Shown piece by piece: positions 41,311 to 50,915 of a stretch of DNA of 64,000 nt (position 1 is its first letter; every line of letters starts with the position of its first letter). A model generated the notes under the pieces. It saw only the letters and a program-made list of their open reading frames with translations, was not told where the DNA came from and did no database searches. The position numbers and the translations under genes are program-made. Source of the DNA: Trichobilharzia szidati (lineage: Eukaryota; Platyhelminthes; Trematoda; Strigeidida; Schistosomatidae). The stretch is taken from contig OX235272.1 in NCBI GenBank assembly GCA_944472155.2, forward strand, positions 83,210,020 through 83,274,019. The letters are read 5' to 3'.

Positions 41311-42000
41311 ACCCCTTAAAATGTTTAATTTCAAGTCAGTGACTATAAATTGGATAAAAGAATTTCAAAATATCATTAATGATGAAACAGAACAGTGAAA
41401 TTTATCCGAATATTTGTTGGTTTTACTTGTTTGTTTGCTTGTGCATTCGCCATCCCAACCCTACCACGTCCCCCCTCTAAATGCAGTAAAGTTATAAATA
41501 ATAATTATATGTTTAATATTTTCCTCTTTATTAGATAGTTGCTTGAATGTGTGGGGGAACAAAACAAAACACACAACAAAACAACAAACAGTAAAGTTAA
41601 ACATTCACAAACCATTAATTTTACTTGTGTATATTATCTCTCATAAAAGCATTTCCATCTTAAATTTAATGACTGTTTATCTTTTTGGTTTGTTTTTCTA
41701 TTTTTCTATTTTTTTTTGAAATATGATAAAGAGAGAGAGAAAGAAAGAAATAGTTCCCTAGAAATAAAATCTTTTATCTTTTCAATTATTTATTCATGAG
41801 ATATTTTCACTTATTATGAGTATAAATTCATTTCATACTCTATTCCTTGATATTTTCTCAACTTCCGTTCGGATGCTCTTTATTCCTTCATGTTGAGAAT
41901 ACAGTATCATCAATTATTAGATAAAGAGAGCAATCAGAGTATTTCGTTGAAATGTGATTCACAGTCAGTAAAGGAGACTGTAGTTTTATACATTTCTTTT
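41311..42000. other. No gene seen
   Basis: AT-rich with short A- and GA-rich runs (GAGAGAGAGAAAGAAAG near 41730). No supported element. Confidence 0.45.
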
Positions 42001-42004
42001 TCTT

Positions 42005-42252
42005 TTCATGCCTTTCCGTTCCCAGTGGAACATAGGGTGGTTTCAAGCTAGAGGCTTGAAGTTTCGGTAATAGTGGTGTTTATGTTTACGGGATGGGGTT
42101 GCTAGCTAGCCTCATGCCCCCCAACCTTCCCTCTTTTCCAGCCTTATTACTGGCTTAGTGAGGTAAAGGAGTGCGTCGTCGGTCGGGGATCGAACCCTGG
42201 ACCACATGAGGCATGGTCGGCGAGCATTCTACCGCTGTGCTACCGAAGCACA
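42005..42252 (-). mobile_element. SINE-B copy, near full length
   Basis: Plus reading: CCGTTCCCAGTGGAACATAGG, AGGCTTGAAGTTTCGGTA, TTTACGGGATGGGGTTGC, CTTCCCTCTTTTCCAGCC, then a head with GGGGATCGAACCC and GCATTCTACCGC ending at GTGCTACCGAAGCAC. Well preserved. Confidence 0.8.
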
Positions 42253-42294
42253 ACTTTATACATAAATGTACTTTATGCATTTATTCCCTTGTAT

Positions 42295-42737
42295 GAATTT
42301 GAATAAATCAAGAACAACAGTTTGTGCAGAATAAGATGATACCATCATTGTATTTTCATTGACTTCTCATCAGCTGCACACAGACTAAAGAAATCATTAA
42401 TTAAGTTTATGAACAGAACAATTTTAACAAACTTGCAAATGTTACATAATGTCAGTTAGTAAGAGGAGACTCTAAAAACTTAATAAACAGTGATCAGAAA
42501 TTACCCTTGTATAGCTTATACCCAAAGAGTTCACGTTTAAACAAAAATAAACGTTTGCTGTCAAGGAAAATAGATAGCTGAGAAAGATGATGAGTAATGG
42601 TGTGGTGAGTTCAATTCAAATGAAATAGAGAATAAAGACATCCAGCTAACAGGATGAGCAAGGAAAGATTGATAACTGCTTCTTTCTGAAGACATAAGTC
42701 GGATTTCAGGCGTTTAGCAGCTATTGCTTCTGCAAAC
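42295..42737 (-). mobile_element. PLE flank, left arm of an inverted repeat
   Basis: The block 42295-42560 (GAACAACAGTTTGTGCAGAAT, GACTTCTCATCAGCTGC, CAAATGTTACATAATGTCAG) is present inverted at 43318-43528 and 43811-43860. It frames the PLE endonuclease at 42780-43253. On the minus strand GCAGCTGATGAGAAG lies before TCAATGAAAATAC, which has core-like pieces of a hammerhead but no stem II. Confidence 0.55.
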
Positions 42738-42842
42738 TTGAGGAGAGTCGTAAACTAGAACGAAACAGCTGACCAGTACTCACAGGTTTTCCAATGGTTC
42801 TCTAGTCGATGTCGGGGTTAATGATGAAATCCAGTAAACTTG
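42738..42842 (+). mobile_element. SINE-A 3' part inside a PLE
   Basis: It has GAGGAGAGTCGTAAACTAG, AACGAAACAGCTGACC, CAGTACTCACAGGTTTTCC and a short tail. Headless, inserted next to the C-terminal end of the PLE frame; the PLE frame reads into it. Confidence 0.7.
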
Positions 42843-43317
42843 TGAAGGTTTGAATTGTTTTTGTCTACTGCTAATTTCAAACGATTTTGCGAAGTCCACT
42901 TCATGACCCACATTGATGTGATGTTTGACAATGGCACTTTTGAAAGAGTTTATTCCTTTGAGACGTGAGCTTTTTGGTACATATTGAGAAAACCAAAGGT
43001 GTGGGCTTCTTTCAGTTCTCCCAATGCAAATGCTCCCGCATATACATGTATATTTGTGTACATAGTTACAGTTAACATGAGAAAGGTATCTGTAGACTTT
43101 TGACTGCAACAAAGGGCATATTGTCCGATAAATGGGGGCCAACTTAGCTTCAGGAAAGGTTTTGGCTATTGAGGTATTCAACTTTCTCTTGACTATCCCT
43201 AAAATACTGTCACCTTTAAAGTCGAGTTCAATGGAGATAGGCTTTTTCCCCATTATTATTTGTTTGGTATTTGAGCCTTCACATTTTCCGTACTTGTTAA
43301 TGAACCGTTGTACACAA
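42843..43317 (-). pseudogene. Penelope-like element GIY-YIG endonuclease piece
   Basis: The minus frame encodes KPISIELDFKGDSILGIVKR (linker, like FKGD in the other copies), CNYVHKYTCICGSICIGRTE with the second GIY-YIG tyrosine changed to cysteine (CIG), then KSAIVKHHINVGHEVDFAKS. The catalytic core is therefore damaged. The frame continues upstream to the PLE flank. No RT is present. Confidence 0.75.
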
Positions 43318-43528
43318 ACATTTATTTTTGTTTAAACTTGAAGTCTTTGGGTAAAAACTACATAAGTATGGTTTTCTGAGTACTGTTTATTAAGCTTTTG
43401 GAGTATCTTCTCACTAACTGACATTATGTAACATTTGCACGTTTGTTTAGGCTGTTCTGTACATAGACCTAACTAGAGATTACTTTAGTCTATAGGCAGG
43501 TGATGAGAAGTCAAGAAATAACAATAAC
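43318..43528 (+). mobile_element. PLE flank, right arm of an inverted repeat
   Basis: Inverted match to 42295-42560: TGACATTATGTAACATTTGC, GCAGGTGATGAGAAGTCAAG, ATAACAATAACGGT. The match is interrupted at 43528 and resumes at 43811 with CACCTCATTCTGCACAAACT. Confidence 0.55.
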
Positions 43529-43810
43529 GGTCCCCAATCGGGGTAATGAGAAAAACAATAACAAAGCTTAACTTTGAGGGACTCACCAACCAATCACAGC
43601 AGACTTAACGTGTGCAAATAGGATTCGCAGATATGTGGCTTAACTTTTTAAGAAACGGTCACAAGCAGTACAGAATAACTTTAAGCAAGAAAACAACCAG
43701 TCAGAAGACATTGCTTCTCTGCTGACAATAATGTAGATAAAAATCTATAAATATCTCTTGATTTTCTGAATAAACGATCTGTTGCCTAACCCTTGTCTTC
43801 TGTCGTTACA
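43529..43810 (+). mobile_element. LTR-like insertion
   Basis: It splits the PLE arm. Its right end TATAAATATCTCTTGATTTTC, AATAAACGATCTGTTGCC, CTTGTCTTCTGTCGTTACA matches, inverted, the left end of the LTR-like element at 15924-16190. A TATA-like and an AATAAA-like signal close to the end are typical of an LTR. The 5' end lacks a clear TG start, so it may be truncated. Confidence 0.5.
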
Positions 43811-44345
43811 GTACCACCTCATTCTGCACAAACTGTTGTTCTTACTTCATTCAAATTTTCAGATTAGTTAACCATCATATAGAATCATGTTGGACGATTA
43901 AATATTTAGAAAGTAAGTTAAAAGGAAGGACTTGGTCTACCAGCTGAAAGATCTATAAGTTGAATTGTACACAGAATATTTTTCAGAAAATGGAAGATTC
44001 CTCGGTAAATTCCAATCATAGAATAAATTTATTTGACGAAAGCATTTATGCACCTATATGTGACCTTTCTCAAAATCCAGTTTGTGTATTCCTATGGTTA
44101 CATCTAGCAGTGCTTTGTCATCTTATTCTTCATACTTTTCTGCATCACGCTATTTTTCTTGACCATCTCTGACTTTTTGATATCTATTTCCTGAATTCAC
44201 GCTTTGTTAACAGCTCACCATTTTATTCAGCCATTACATATCTTGTGCTTGGATGCCACATAATGGTAAAACTGAAGGTTTGCAATGCAAATACACAATG
44301 AAAAAATGGGAAAAAGTAGAAATAATCAATATTATTTATTTAATT
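43811..44345. other. End of PLE arm, then no gene
   Basis: 43811-43860 completes the interrupted PLE arm. The rest is AT-rich. A 70-codon frame at 43960 has a hydrophobic end but no other support. Confidence 0.45.
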
Positions 44346-44532
44346 CTTTTATTTTCCTATTGCTTGACTCCGCATAGTATTTCAGTACAAGTTTGGAATT
44401 TTCAGCATGTGATATCGGTAGCCCGAAATTTAGCAGGCCAACCATTGATATCAGGTGTGCGTCGGCCGGAAATCAAACCACGGACCATTTGTATGGTTGG
44501 CGAACGTCCTAACCAATATGCCACTGACGCAC
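44346..44532 (-). mobile_element. SINE-C copy
   Basis: Plus reading: CTTGACTCCGCATAGTATTTC, TTTGGAATTTTCAGCATGTG, CGGTAGCCCGAAATTTAGC, and a head with GTGCGTCGGCCGGAAATCAAA and GCCACTGACGCAC. The B box is mutated (GGAAATCAAACC). Confidence 0.75.
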
Positions 44533-45028
44533 AACCTGTGCAACAACCTGAGCGGAGAAATGGAACATGTATGAATATGAAAAGTACATAATTCTTGTTA
44601 CAGTCGTTCGAAGTTAAGTTGAAATGGTATTTGATATTCTAAAAACCTTATATATTTCTTCCAATTAATAAATTTGAATGAAACGAAGACGACAAATGTA
44701 CCAGGATAATATGAGTTCATTTTTATTAACTCGCGGATTATTCTCAACTGGTTATAACTTCAATAATACTAAAATTATAAATTAAATTAAAGATATGAAC
44801 ATACATTTTTTCGCAATGATGAGGAGTAATTGACTGCAACTAAGAGTAACATTGATTCGGAATGATGTAAGTTCTTAAACAATTAAGAGTGAAAAGGATA
44901 GAATATTTATAGAAGAATTGCCAGACTAAGCTTGAAAACAAAAGGAAAGAGCTCAACAGATATTTTAGGGGTAGAAGCAAAGTTTAATTAGAAAGAGTTC
45001 AAAAAGTGATGCGTTACGTAACCACAGT
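44533..45028. other. No gene seen
   Basis: AT-rich. A short block (44700-44730, GTACCAGGATAATATGAGTTC) recurs at 55150-55175, so part may be an unlisted repeat. Confidence 0.45.
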
Positions 45029-45029
45029 G

Positions 45030-45265
45030 TACGTCATTGGCATAGCAGTAGAACGCTTGCCAACCACGTCTCATGTCATCCGGGTTTCCACCCCCGGCCA
45101 ACACACTACTTTACCTCACTAATCCAGTAATAGGACCGATAAAGATGGAAGGTTGGGTATGAGGCTGGCAACCCCATCCCGTAAAAATAAACACCTCTGC
45201 AACTGAAACTTCAAAGCTCTAGCTTGGAGACCATTTTTCCACTGGGAACATAAAAGAATAAAACA
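45030..45265 (+). mobile_element. SINE-B copy
   Basis: Head GTACGTCATTGGCATAGCAG with an altered B box (GGGTTTCCACCCC), then GGTTGGGTATGAGGCTGG, CCCGTAAAAATAAACACC, TTCAAAGCTCTAGCTTGG and the end CCACTGGGAACATAAAAG plus AATAAAAC. Confidence 0.75.
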
Positions 45266-45419
45266 ATTTTGAAAAATATGTAACCACAGAAAAAAAGTCT
45301 TTTATAAAATAGACAAAAAGGAGGAGTAGGTTGAGTCATGTTTAAACGAAAAATTAAGGTTTCCATACAAGACAGAAGATAACTCAGTAAAATTTGTATG
45401 TTTTAATGTCACCTAGGCA

Positions 45420-45990
45420 GGGCAAGTTTCACCACTATCTCTTTCTGCATACAAGGATATCGATCTAGCCGTTTGGTGACGATTACGTCAACAAAACGAG
45501 GCAGGTTAGGTTTTTTTTCTTTTGATTATTTTAAGCTCACTTGGATTATGCACAACATGGCCAGTGTTCAGTAGATGGCGTGCAACTGAACTGTTTAATA
45601 CTTGTGGGCTCTTTATTCTCACGTTCTTTGGTATGTGTTCAGAAATGAGTACAATTACTCTTTTCTCTCTTCTCCCAATGTATGCCCTTCGGCTCGTAGG
45701 TGTGAACTGGTAGACACAGTCAGAGGTAATATGAGGTGGGAATTTGTCCACTTTTGATTGTCTTAAACAACTGGTCATTTGATAAGCGCTTACAAACTTG
45801 GCTGCTCGATATGTTCTTTTCAGGGCAGCGTTCAATCTGCATCTTATTCCACTAGCAGTATCATCACCTTTAAAGGCAAGCTTCGGAAAGATGGGTTTTT
45901 TTCTCTACTGTGCTGTAATTCACCTTGTTAACAGTATGCTCCTGTGGCTAACCATTATCAAGCAGACATTTTTCAACAGTGGATAGTTTC
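45420..45990 (-). pseudogene. Penelope-like element endonuclease, same copy as the RT next door
   Basis: The minus frame (45835-45506) encodes the linker MNAALKRTYRAAKFVSAYQM, the cysteine segment SDCVYQF and the core RRAYIGRREKR, then ISEHIPKNVRIKSPQV and SSVARHLLNTGHVVHNPSEL. The YIG with following arginine is kept, so this is among the better GIY-YIG domains in the window. It follows the RT piece with a frameshift near 45985. Confidence 0.8.
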
Positions 45991-47700
45991 TACTCTACGT
46001 TTTCTTCTGAACAAAGCTTCTTTAGACAATCGAATGGTGTCCTCACCAATTCTTCTTGGTAACCAATAGGGCAGAAGCATTTGAATTTCAGGTAAATCGC
46101 CCTCCCGGTCTTCTTTCTATAGATGTACCTTACTACTTTAACGTTTGAGTCAAGGTCCAGAAAGTGCAACTTCCCTCATCTTTACACTCCATCGTAAACT
46201 TTATATTAGTTTGAGCACCATTCAGCACGTTCAATATTTGAGATGCGTCATCAAAACAATCAGAAATGACAAACGTGTCATCCGCATACCTGGTATAGAA
46301 ATCTGTCTAATCAATTACGGACTTCATTCTTGCCAATAAAGTCTGCCAGAATCGGACTCAGAGGACTTCCCATGGCGACTCAATCGATTTGGTGGCACAG
46401 AACATCGTTAAATTGAAGCTGTGTTCTTAGTTCATATATGCAGCAGCTGACTAAATTCAGTCTTTGACAGAGGAATGAGATCGGCATATCGACATATAAC
46501 TTGTATTGTTTCTTCCAGTGGGATCTTTGTAAACAGCGAAGAGACATCAAATGACACCATGAATTTATTTGAGATATCCAAATTCTCTAACTGTCTTTCA
46601 GGCTATAGACAGCTAACTAATCACGGATTGGTTCCAGCAGTTCTGCTAGCCACCGAGCTACTTTGTGACTCAGAGAATCGATCATGGAAAGTAGCGGTCT
46701 CGTGAGAACATTCGATTTATGCATCTTTGGCACACCGTATAAGTAAGGCTTCAGCTTATTATATATGTGTTGTTGTCAGTCAACTTCTTCTTCAAAAGTT
46801 CTATTAGTTTCTTGGTAATTCGTCTTTTCATCCATTCAGTTAGATCTTTCTCCAAATGATCAATTCGAAATGTTCATGCGTCACTCAGAACCGATTTAAC
46901 TTTCTGTACACAATCATCTTTGTTCATTGTCACAACCCTTGCTTCTTTTTCAAGTCGGAGAATAAAAACAGATTCATCGTGAGTTAAGTTTCTTAATGCT
47001 ATTTGATGTCTTTCGACAAAACTGCGGATATGGGGACATAATGTATTGATTAGCAATATCAATAAGTCTACATTTAAACCAGCCTTCTTTCTGTTCATCC
47101 ATCGGTTTTAATTCAGAAATTTGGTGATATAAACCTTTGAACTCGGCATCAAACTTTAATTTTGTTGATAAATTTCGTTGAAATTTGAAATTCAATACTT
47201 AGCGAGAGTGCTTCTGTCTCTATCTGACTCAACTTATACTTAGACAAGTTAAACACAAATATCTCGGGATTCTCTGAAATACCTTCATATGATGTTTCTT
47301 TAACATGACAAAGTTTTAGTCTCCTCCTCTCGAATAAAATTCACAAACTTGATTCTACAGACTAGGTTCATAACATTCACAATCTGATCAAATCTACGAT
47401 CTTCTCCCTTCAATTTGGAAATAACGTCTTTGGTGTGATCAATTTGGGATTTCGCCGTGTCGAAGATTTTTTGCAAGGGTGACAATTTGCGTAGTCACAC
47501 AGACTTGAAAAACTGGCATGGAAAACGGCAGGTACTTAGGTATTGTCCTAAGAAATTTAAACGACTCAACCCTTTGGTTAGCCTGCAACGTATGGTCACC
47601 AGCCGATACAGTAACTTTCAGGATGAAGTATTTTTGAAGGTAAAACCTTTAAGACAGCGTATGCTGGTCATAACATTTGAAATGTATAATATCTTTGTAA
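45991..47700 (-). pseudogene. Penelope-like element reverse transcriptase, longest copy
   Basis: Order on the minus strand: N-terminal region (47500-47100, e.g. KFQRNLSTKLKFDAEFKGLY), the pre-RT segment with RHQIALRNLTHDESVFILRL and VVTMNKDDCVQKV (46874-47098), then the palm. Palm motifs are MGSPLSPILAD (from 46373 down) and the catalytic RYADDTFVIS, with YADD at 46277-46288. Next come SQILNVLNGAQTNIKFTMEC and FLDLDSNVKVVRYIYRKKTG. Frameshifts and stops separate these parts, so the protein is dead although the catalytic aspartates remain. With the endonuclease it spans about 2.3 kb, the only copy here with both domains. Confidence 0.8.
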
Positions 47701-47734
47701 ATATGAGTTTATAGTCACAAATGGATTTGTTTTT

Positions 47735-47880
47735 TTTAGTTTAACCACGGATTTATGTCAATTAGAGAACCACTGAAAAGCAGGGAGTAGTGGACTGCTG
47801 TTTCGTCCTATTTTGAAACTCATCGACGGTTCCCACCCACTGAGTTTCGAGCCTAGGACCTTCCGGTTACCATTCAGCCA
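47735..47880 (-). mobile_element. SINE-A copy, left half of a pair
   Basis: Minus copy with tail (AACCACGGATTTATGTCAATTAG in plus reading, split), ribozyme remnant with GACGAAACAGCAGTCC and head end with GTTTCGAGCCTAGGACC (plus reading). The core is eroded (TCGATGAGTTTC). Confidence 0.7.
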
Positions 47881-48200
47881 AACTCGAAAAACAAATCTTG
47901 AAAATCAACCTGATGCTCACTAGTGACTTGCTACATGACGCAGTTTCCTGGAGTTCTAGTGAGAAGTCGTGACTACTGAGGTCCATACAGTCGGGGGTGA
48001 GGTTGGGTTTCCCGCCGATGATATTGGTTGGTGCTAGACGCGCTAAAGTCACGAATTGGTAGAATTTAGAATTCATGAGCTGGCAAATGAGTCGGGTCCC
48101 AGTGGCTGAATAGTATACGAGATTTATTGAATTCCTCGAGAAAAGGACGAAATGCGCATTCTGCATTCCACTTTTAGTCACCATCGATCAATCAAATTCT
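47881..48200 (+). mobile_element. Chimera of SINE-A 5' half and Sm-alpha 3' half
   Basis: The leader and the start of the SINE-A head (GGTCCCAGTGGCTGAATAG) run to about 48122. The sequence then switches to an Sm-alpha 3' part: AAAGGACGAAATGCGCATTC, TGCATTCCACTTTTAGTCACC. This part keeps the second stem II arm, GAAA and the post-cleavage strand of an Sm-alpha hammerhead but lacks CUGANGA. The switch lies between two tRNA-headed ribozyme SINEs, as expected from template switching. Confidence 0.7.
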
Positions 48201-48649
48201 CGAGAAGAGATATGTGAATTTTAACTAATGTAGTTTCCCTAATGTAGAAATACCACTTTTTTAGCATAAGTTGTATAGTTAACTGTTTTGCATGAAACAT
48301 TTTCATATAATCAGAGGAAAAATTTAACTAAGTGTTTTTTGCCTATTGAACAAGTTCAGAGAGCATAAACTGTAGGCTGTGGTGGTCAGTTCTCAATGTA
48401 ACTTATTTTTTTATTTTCTGAAGACAGGCAACTGTGATTTTATCATTTTCGTTAAATTTTGTTTTCATATTAGATGGTATCACATTTAGCTGGTTATAAA
48501 AACCAAACGATACGATACGAGACTTTCTTCCTGAACAAAACAAAAGAAAGATATTGTGAGCAATAAATTTGTACTTGTTAGCATTTCAGTGCAGTGACCA
48601 CTACATTCAATTGTATAATTAATTAATATGAAAGAGGTGATTGTACTGA
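48201..48649. other. No gene seen
   Basis: AT-rich spacer; no recognisable element. Confidence 0.4.
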
Positions 48650-49110
48650 TCAGAACCAACGTGCTGTGGTCTGAACGCAGGAAACTAATCTTTGCGTTCT
48701 ACTGTATAGCTAACCAGAATATCCTTGAGCCATGTAAAATCACAAAATGCCCTCACGCCGACCAAAGAAAAAAGACACAGTTATTTCCGATAAAATCTAC
48801 GTTAATCAACAATGGCGATAGGCAGTTACACAGGCCTGATAATTTTGCACTACAAAACAAGTAGTGAGAATCAAGTGGGAAGTCCCAAACAAGGTGGAAT
48901 CAAAACTCTGTGAGCAAGAATCACGCAACTTCACTTAGCGCTGACAGTTCAAGGACGGAGTGACTTTTACTCATTCATACAAAAAGCATTGTCAATATCA
49001 TCACCCAGCCATAAAGAGAAGCATCATAATGAGAGATTAAATAGGAACAAAGACAAATAATAAGGATTGAGTCAACATAGGATATACAAACGTTAGAACA
49101 ATAATATGTA
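48650..49110 (+). repeat. Family X copy
   Basis: Plus copy with GCTGTGGTCTGAACGCAGG, TTCTACTGTATAGCTAACC, TCAAAACTCTGTGAGCAAG, GATTAAATAGGAACAAAGAC and GTCAACATAGGATATACAAA. The 78-codon frame at its start is not supported as protein, since other copies disrupt it. Confidence 0.6.
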
Positions 49111-49349
49111 GACAAAGCAATAAGAAGATGTAATTTGTCTGAATCATGTGTAATGTATTTGCGCAACACATTTCGAACAATATGATCATACACGGACTTG
49201 TCATAGGAATACATATGAAGTTAATAAAGAGTCCAGAGGTGAGAAAATAGATTTGGGTCAAGTTAAAAGGATATATTGAAGGTGAAAATAACAATTATCA
49301 CAAAACCAAATAACAGAGGTAATAGTACATCTGCTTTATGATATCAAAA
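49111..49349. other. Shared block, no gene
   Basis: GAAAATAGATTTGGGTCAAG with GGATATATTGAAGGTGAAAA (49240-49290) recurs at 31780-31830 next to a PLE tail, so it probably belongs to a PLE. Otherwise no feature. Confidence 0.4.
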
Positions 49350-49780
49350 CGAAGTTTACCAAGGAAAGTAGGTTTAGTGTGATGATGACGAATTGTTTTT
49401 GATGAAAGTATAAAGGTGGTTTAAACTTTCTAATTGCCAGCTAGGGCTTCCACAAACTTTAGGATACGCCCCAAACACGTTTTATAGATAGGTTTTAAAG
49501 ATGTGTTAACGTCATTTGTATGTCCTGTCTCTAGAATATGTTTCGCAATAGAGGAGCTAGGTCTCTTATTCCCACTACTAATGGGTTCTGAAGATTCTGT
49601 TTTGCCTCTGAAGCCATTTAGGAATATGCTCTTAAGCCTTTACTTTCAGAGAATGATGAGTCCTCCCTATGTATGCGTGTCCACATGTACATTCAAATTG
49701 GTAAATACATTGGGACGTGACATCACTTTTCTCATGTACAAAGGGCTTAGATGGATATATTTGCTACACATTCTCAATTA
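49350..49780 (-). pseudogene. Penelope-like element GIY-YIG endonuclease piece
   Basis: The minus-strand translation in broken frames gives a YQFECTCGHAYIGR core (plus-strand AGGACT...CCTATGTATGCGTG region near 49665-49685), then NPLVVGIRDLAPLLRNIF and a decayed C-terminus. The tyrosine-isoleucine-glycine-arginine core is intact. It lies between two family X pieces. Confidence 0.7.
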
Positions 49781-49890
49781 GGAGAAAAGACGAAAACAAT
49801 TATAAAGTGAGTTGAAATATCTAAATAAGCATAAATATTGTAATTAGATCGTTAAGGATGGACTTTCAAACAATTAGACTGTTACATAAC
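49781..49890 (+). repeat. Family X 3' end fragment
   Basis: GACGAAAACAATTATAAAGTG, AAATATTGTAATTAGATCG and TTTCAAACAATTAGACTG match the right end of other plus copies (compare 62030-62105). Only the last 100 or so bases are present. Confidence 0.5.
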
Positions 49891-50159
49891 ACACGCTACA
49901 GACTCAGTTGCAATTACTTTTCGGTGTATGAATCTCATTCTTATTATCCCATTAATATTATTTAGTATTTTTTGAAATATCTTTACAAAAGTGTAACAGT
50001 TTAAAGAATATTACTGAAGAATGAACAACTGTTATCGTTATAACTTCGTTATCTAAACCAGGATATACGTTCACTGTGTGTGAAACTATTCGGAGAATAA
50101 TTGATACATCACATCGGATATAAAGTCACTGAAAGCTACACTATGTTTCCGAGTTTTAT
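49891..50159. other. No gene seen
   Basis: AT-rich spacer. Confidence 0.35.
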
Positions 50160-50525
50160 CTGCAGGGATTAAATTGATTTTAGGATTAATTACATACTGA
50201 ATGCAGTCAGAGAACCATTAAAAACCAGGGAGGACTGGACAGCTGTTTCGTGCCTACTTGTGATGTTTCAACAGAAAGCATTCATAACATTACCAAATAT
50301 CGAATCCAGGACCTTCAGGTGACAAGGAGAGATGTCTGACCATTAAGCCACTGAGACGGAATCCAGTGGGCCATCAATTCTAATTTCTGCTAATTCGCGA
50401 GATTTATAGCACCCTCCAGCCAATGTCGTCGGTGAATATCTGTCCACACACCCAACTTGGTGAACTCCACTGGTCACGAATTCTCACTAGAACTTCGAAC
50501 AAATTCATTCCGTTCTCAGTCACTA
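50160..50525 (-). mobile_element. SINE-A full copy, left arm of the best palindrome
   Basis: Tail, ribozyme region (GCACGAAACAGCTGTCC on the minus strand, with decayed core), head (plus reading AATCCAGGACCTTCAGG) and complete leader ending CAGTCACTAGTGAGTACTTG near 50535. Its leader faces the leader of the plus copy. Confidence 0.8.
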
Positions 50526-50559
50526 GTGAGTACTTGATTAATTTTAAAGTGTTGGCTTA

Positions 50560-50915
50560 CACGGTTACTCACTAGTGACTGGCTGCAGGACGAGGTTGCC
50601 TCGAGTTCTAGTTAGAGACCATAATCACTGGGTCCCACCAAGTCAGATAGGAGGACAGTTAGTCGCGTATAACGTTGACTGGTGGTTGCCTTGCATATAT
50701 GTATAAATATATGCATATATCGCGAACTGATAGAAGTTGCAATTCATTGGCTGAATGTCATACGACCTTTCCCTGTAACCGAGACGTCCAGGATTCGAGC
50801 TCTGGTGATTGAGTACTTCTGAAGAGTCCCAAACAAGGACGAAACATTTGTTCAGTACTCCCTTGGCTTACTGATGGTTCTCTAATTGATGTCAGCTCGT
50901 GATCAAACTTAAAAC
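50560..50915 (+). mobile_element. SINE-A full copy, right arm of the best palindrome
   Basis: Leader (ACTCACTAGTGACTGGCTGC, then GAGACCATAATCACTGG), head (TGGCTGAATGTCATACGACC, B box GGATTCGAGCTCTGG), hammerhead (50811-50860), and tail GGTTCTCTAATTGATGTCAGC. A short TA-rich insert lies at 50694-50720. The two arms together span about 750 bases with about 35 bases between them. Confidence 0.85.
50811..50860 (+). ncRNA. Type I hammerhead ribozyme, best copy in the window
   Basis: Stem I is GAGTACTT (50811-50818) against CAGTACTC (50853-50860), seven of eight pairs with one mismatch next to the core. The core CTGAAGA (50819-50825) matches CUGANGA. Stem II is GTCC/GGAC around the loop CAAACAA (50826-50840). 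GAAA is at 50841-50844. Stem III is ACA/TGT with a two-base loop (50844-50851), and the cleavage triplet GTT ends at 50852, a permitted NUH. All conserved catalytic positions are present. This is read by eye; cleavage is not tested, and the mismatch at the stem I base and the tiny stem III could limit it. Confidence 0.75.

Noticed and set aside
42350..42400. Hammerhead on the minus strand of the PLE arm (CTGATGA and GAAA present)
   Set aside because: The nine bases between the core and GAAA cannot form stem II, and the right arm has a changed core.
43960..44172. Small membrane protein gene
   Set aside because: The hydrophobic stretch in a 70-codon frame is compatible with AT-rich chance translation; no flanking gene signals.
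48628..48864. Family X as a coding element (recurring LWSE-RK and YCIAN text)
   Set aside because: Related copies keep the DNA but break the frame at different places, and no initiation or domain is shared; conservation looks to be at DNA level.
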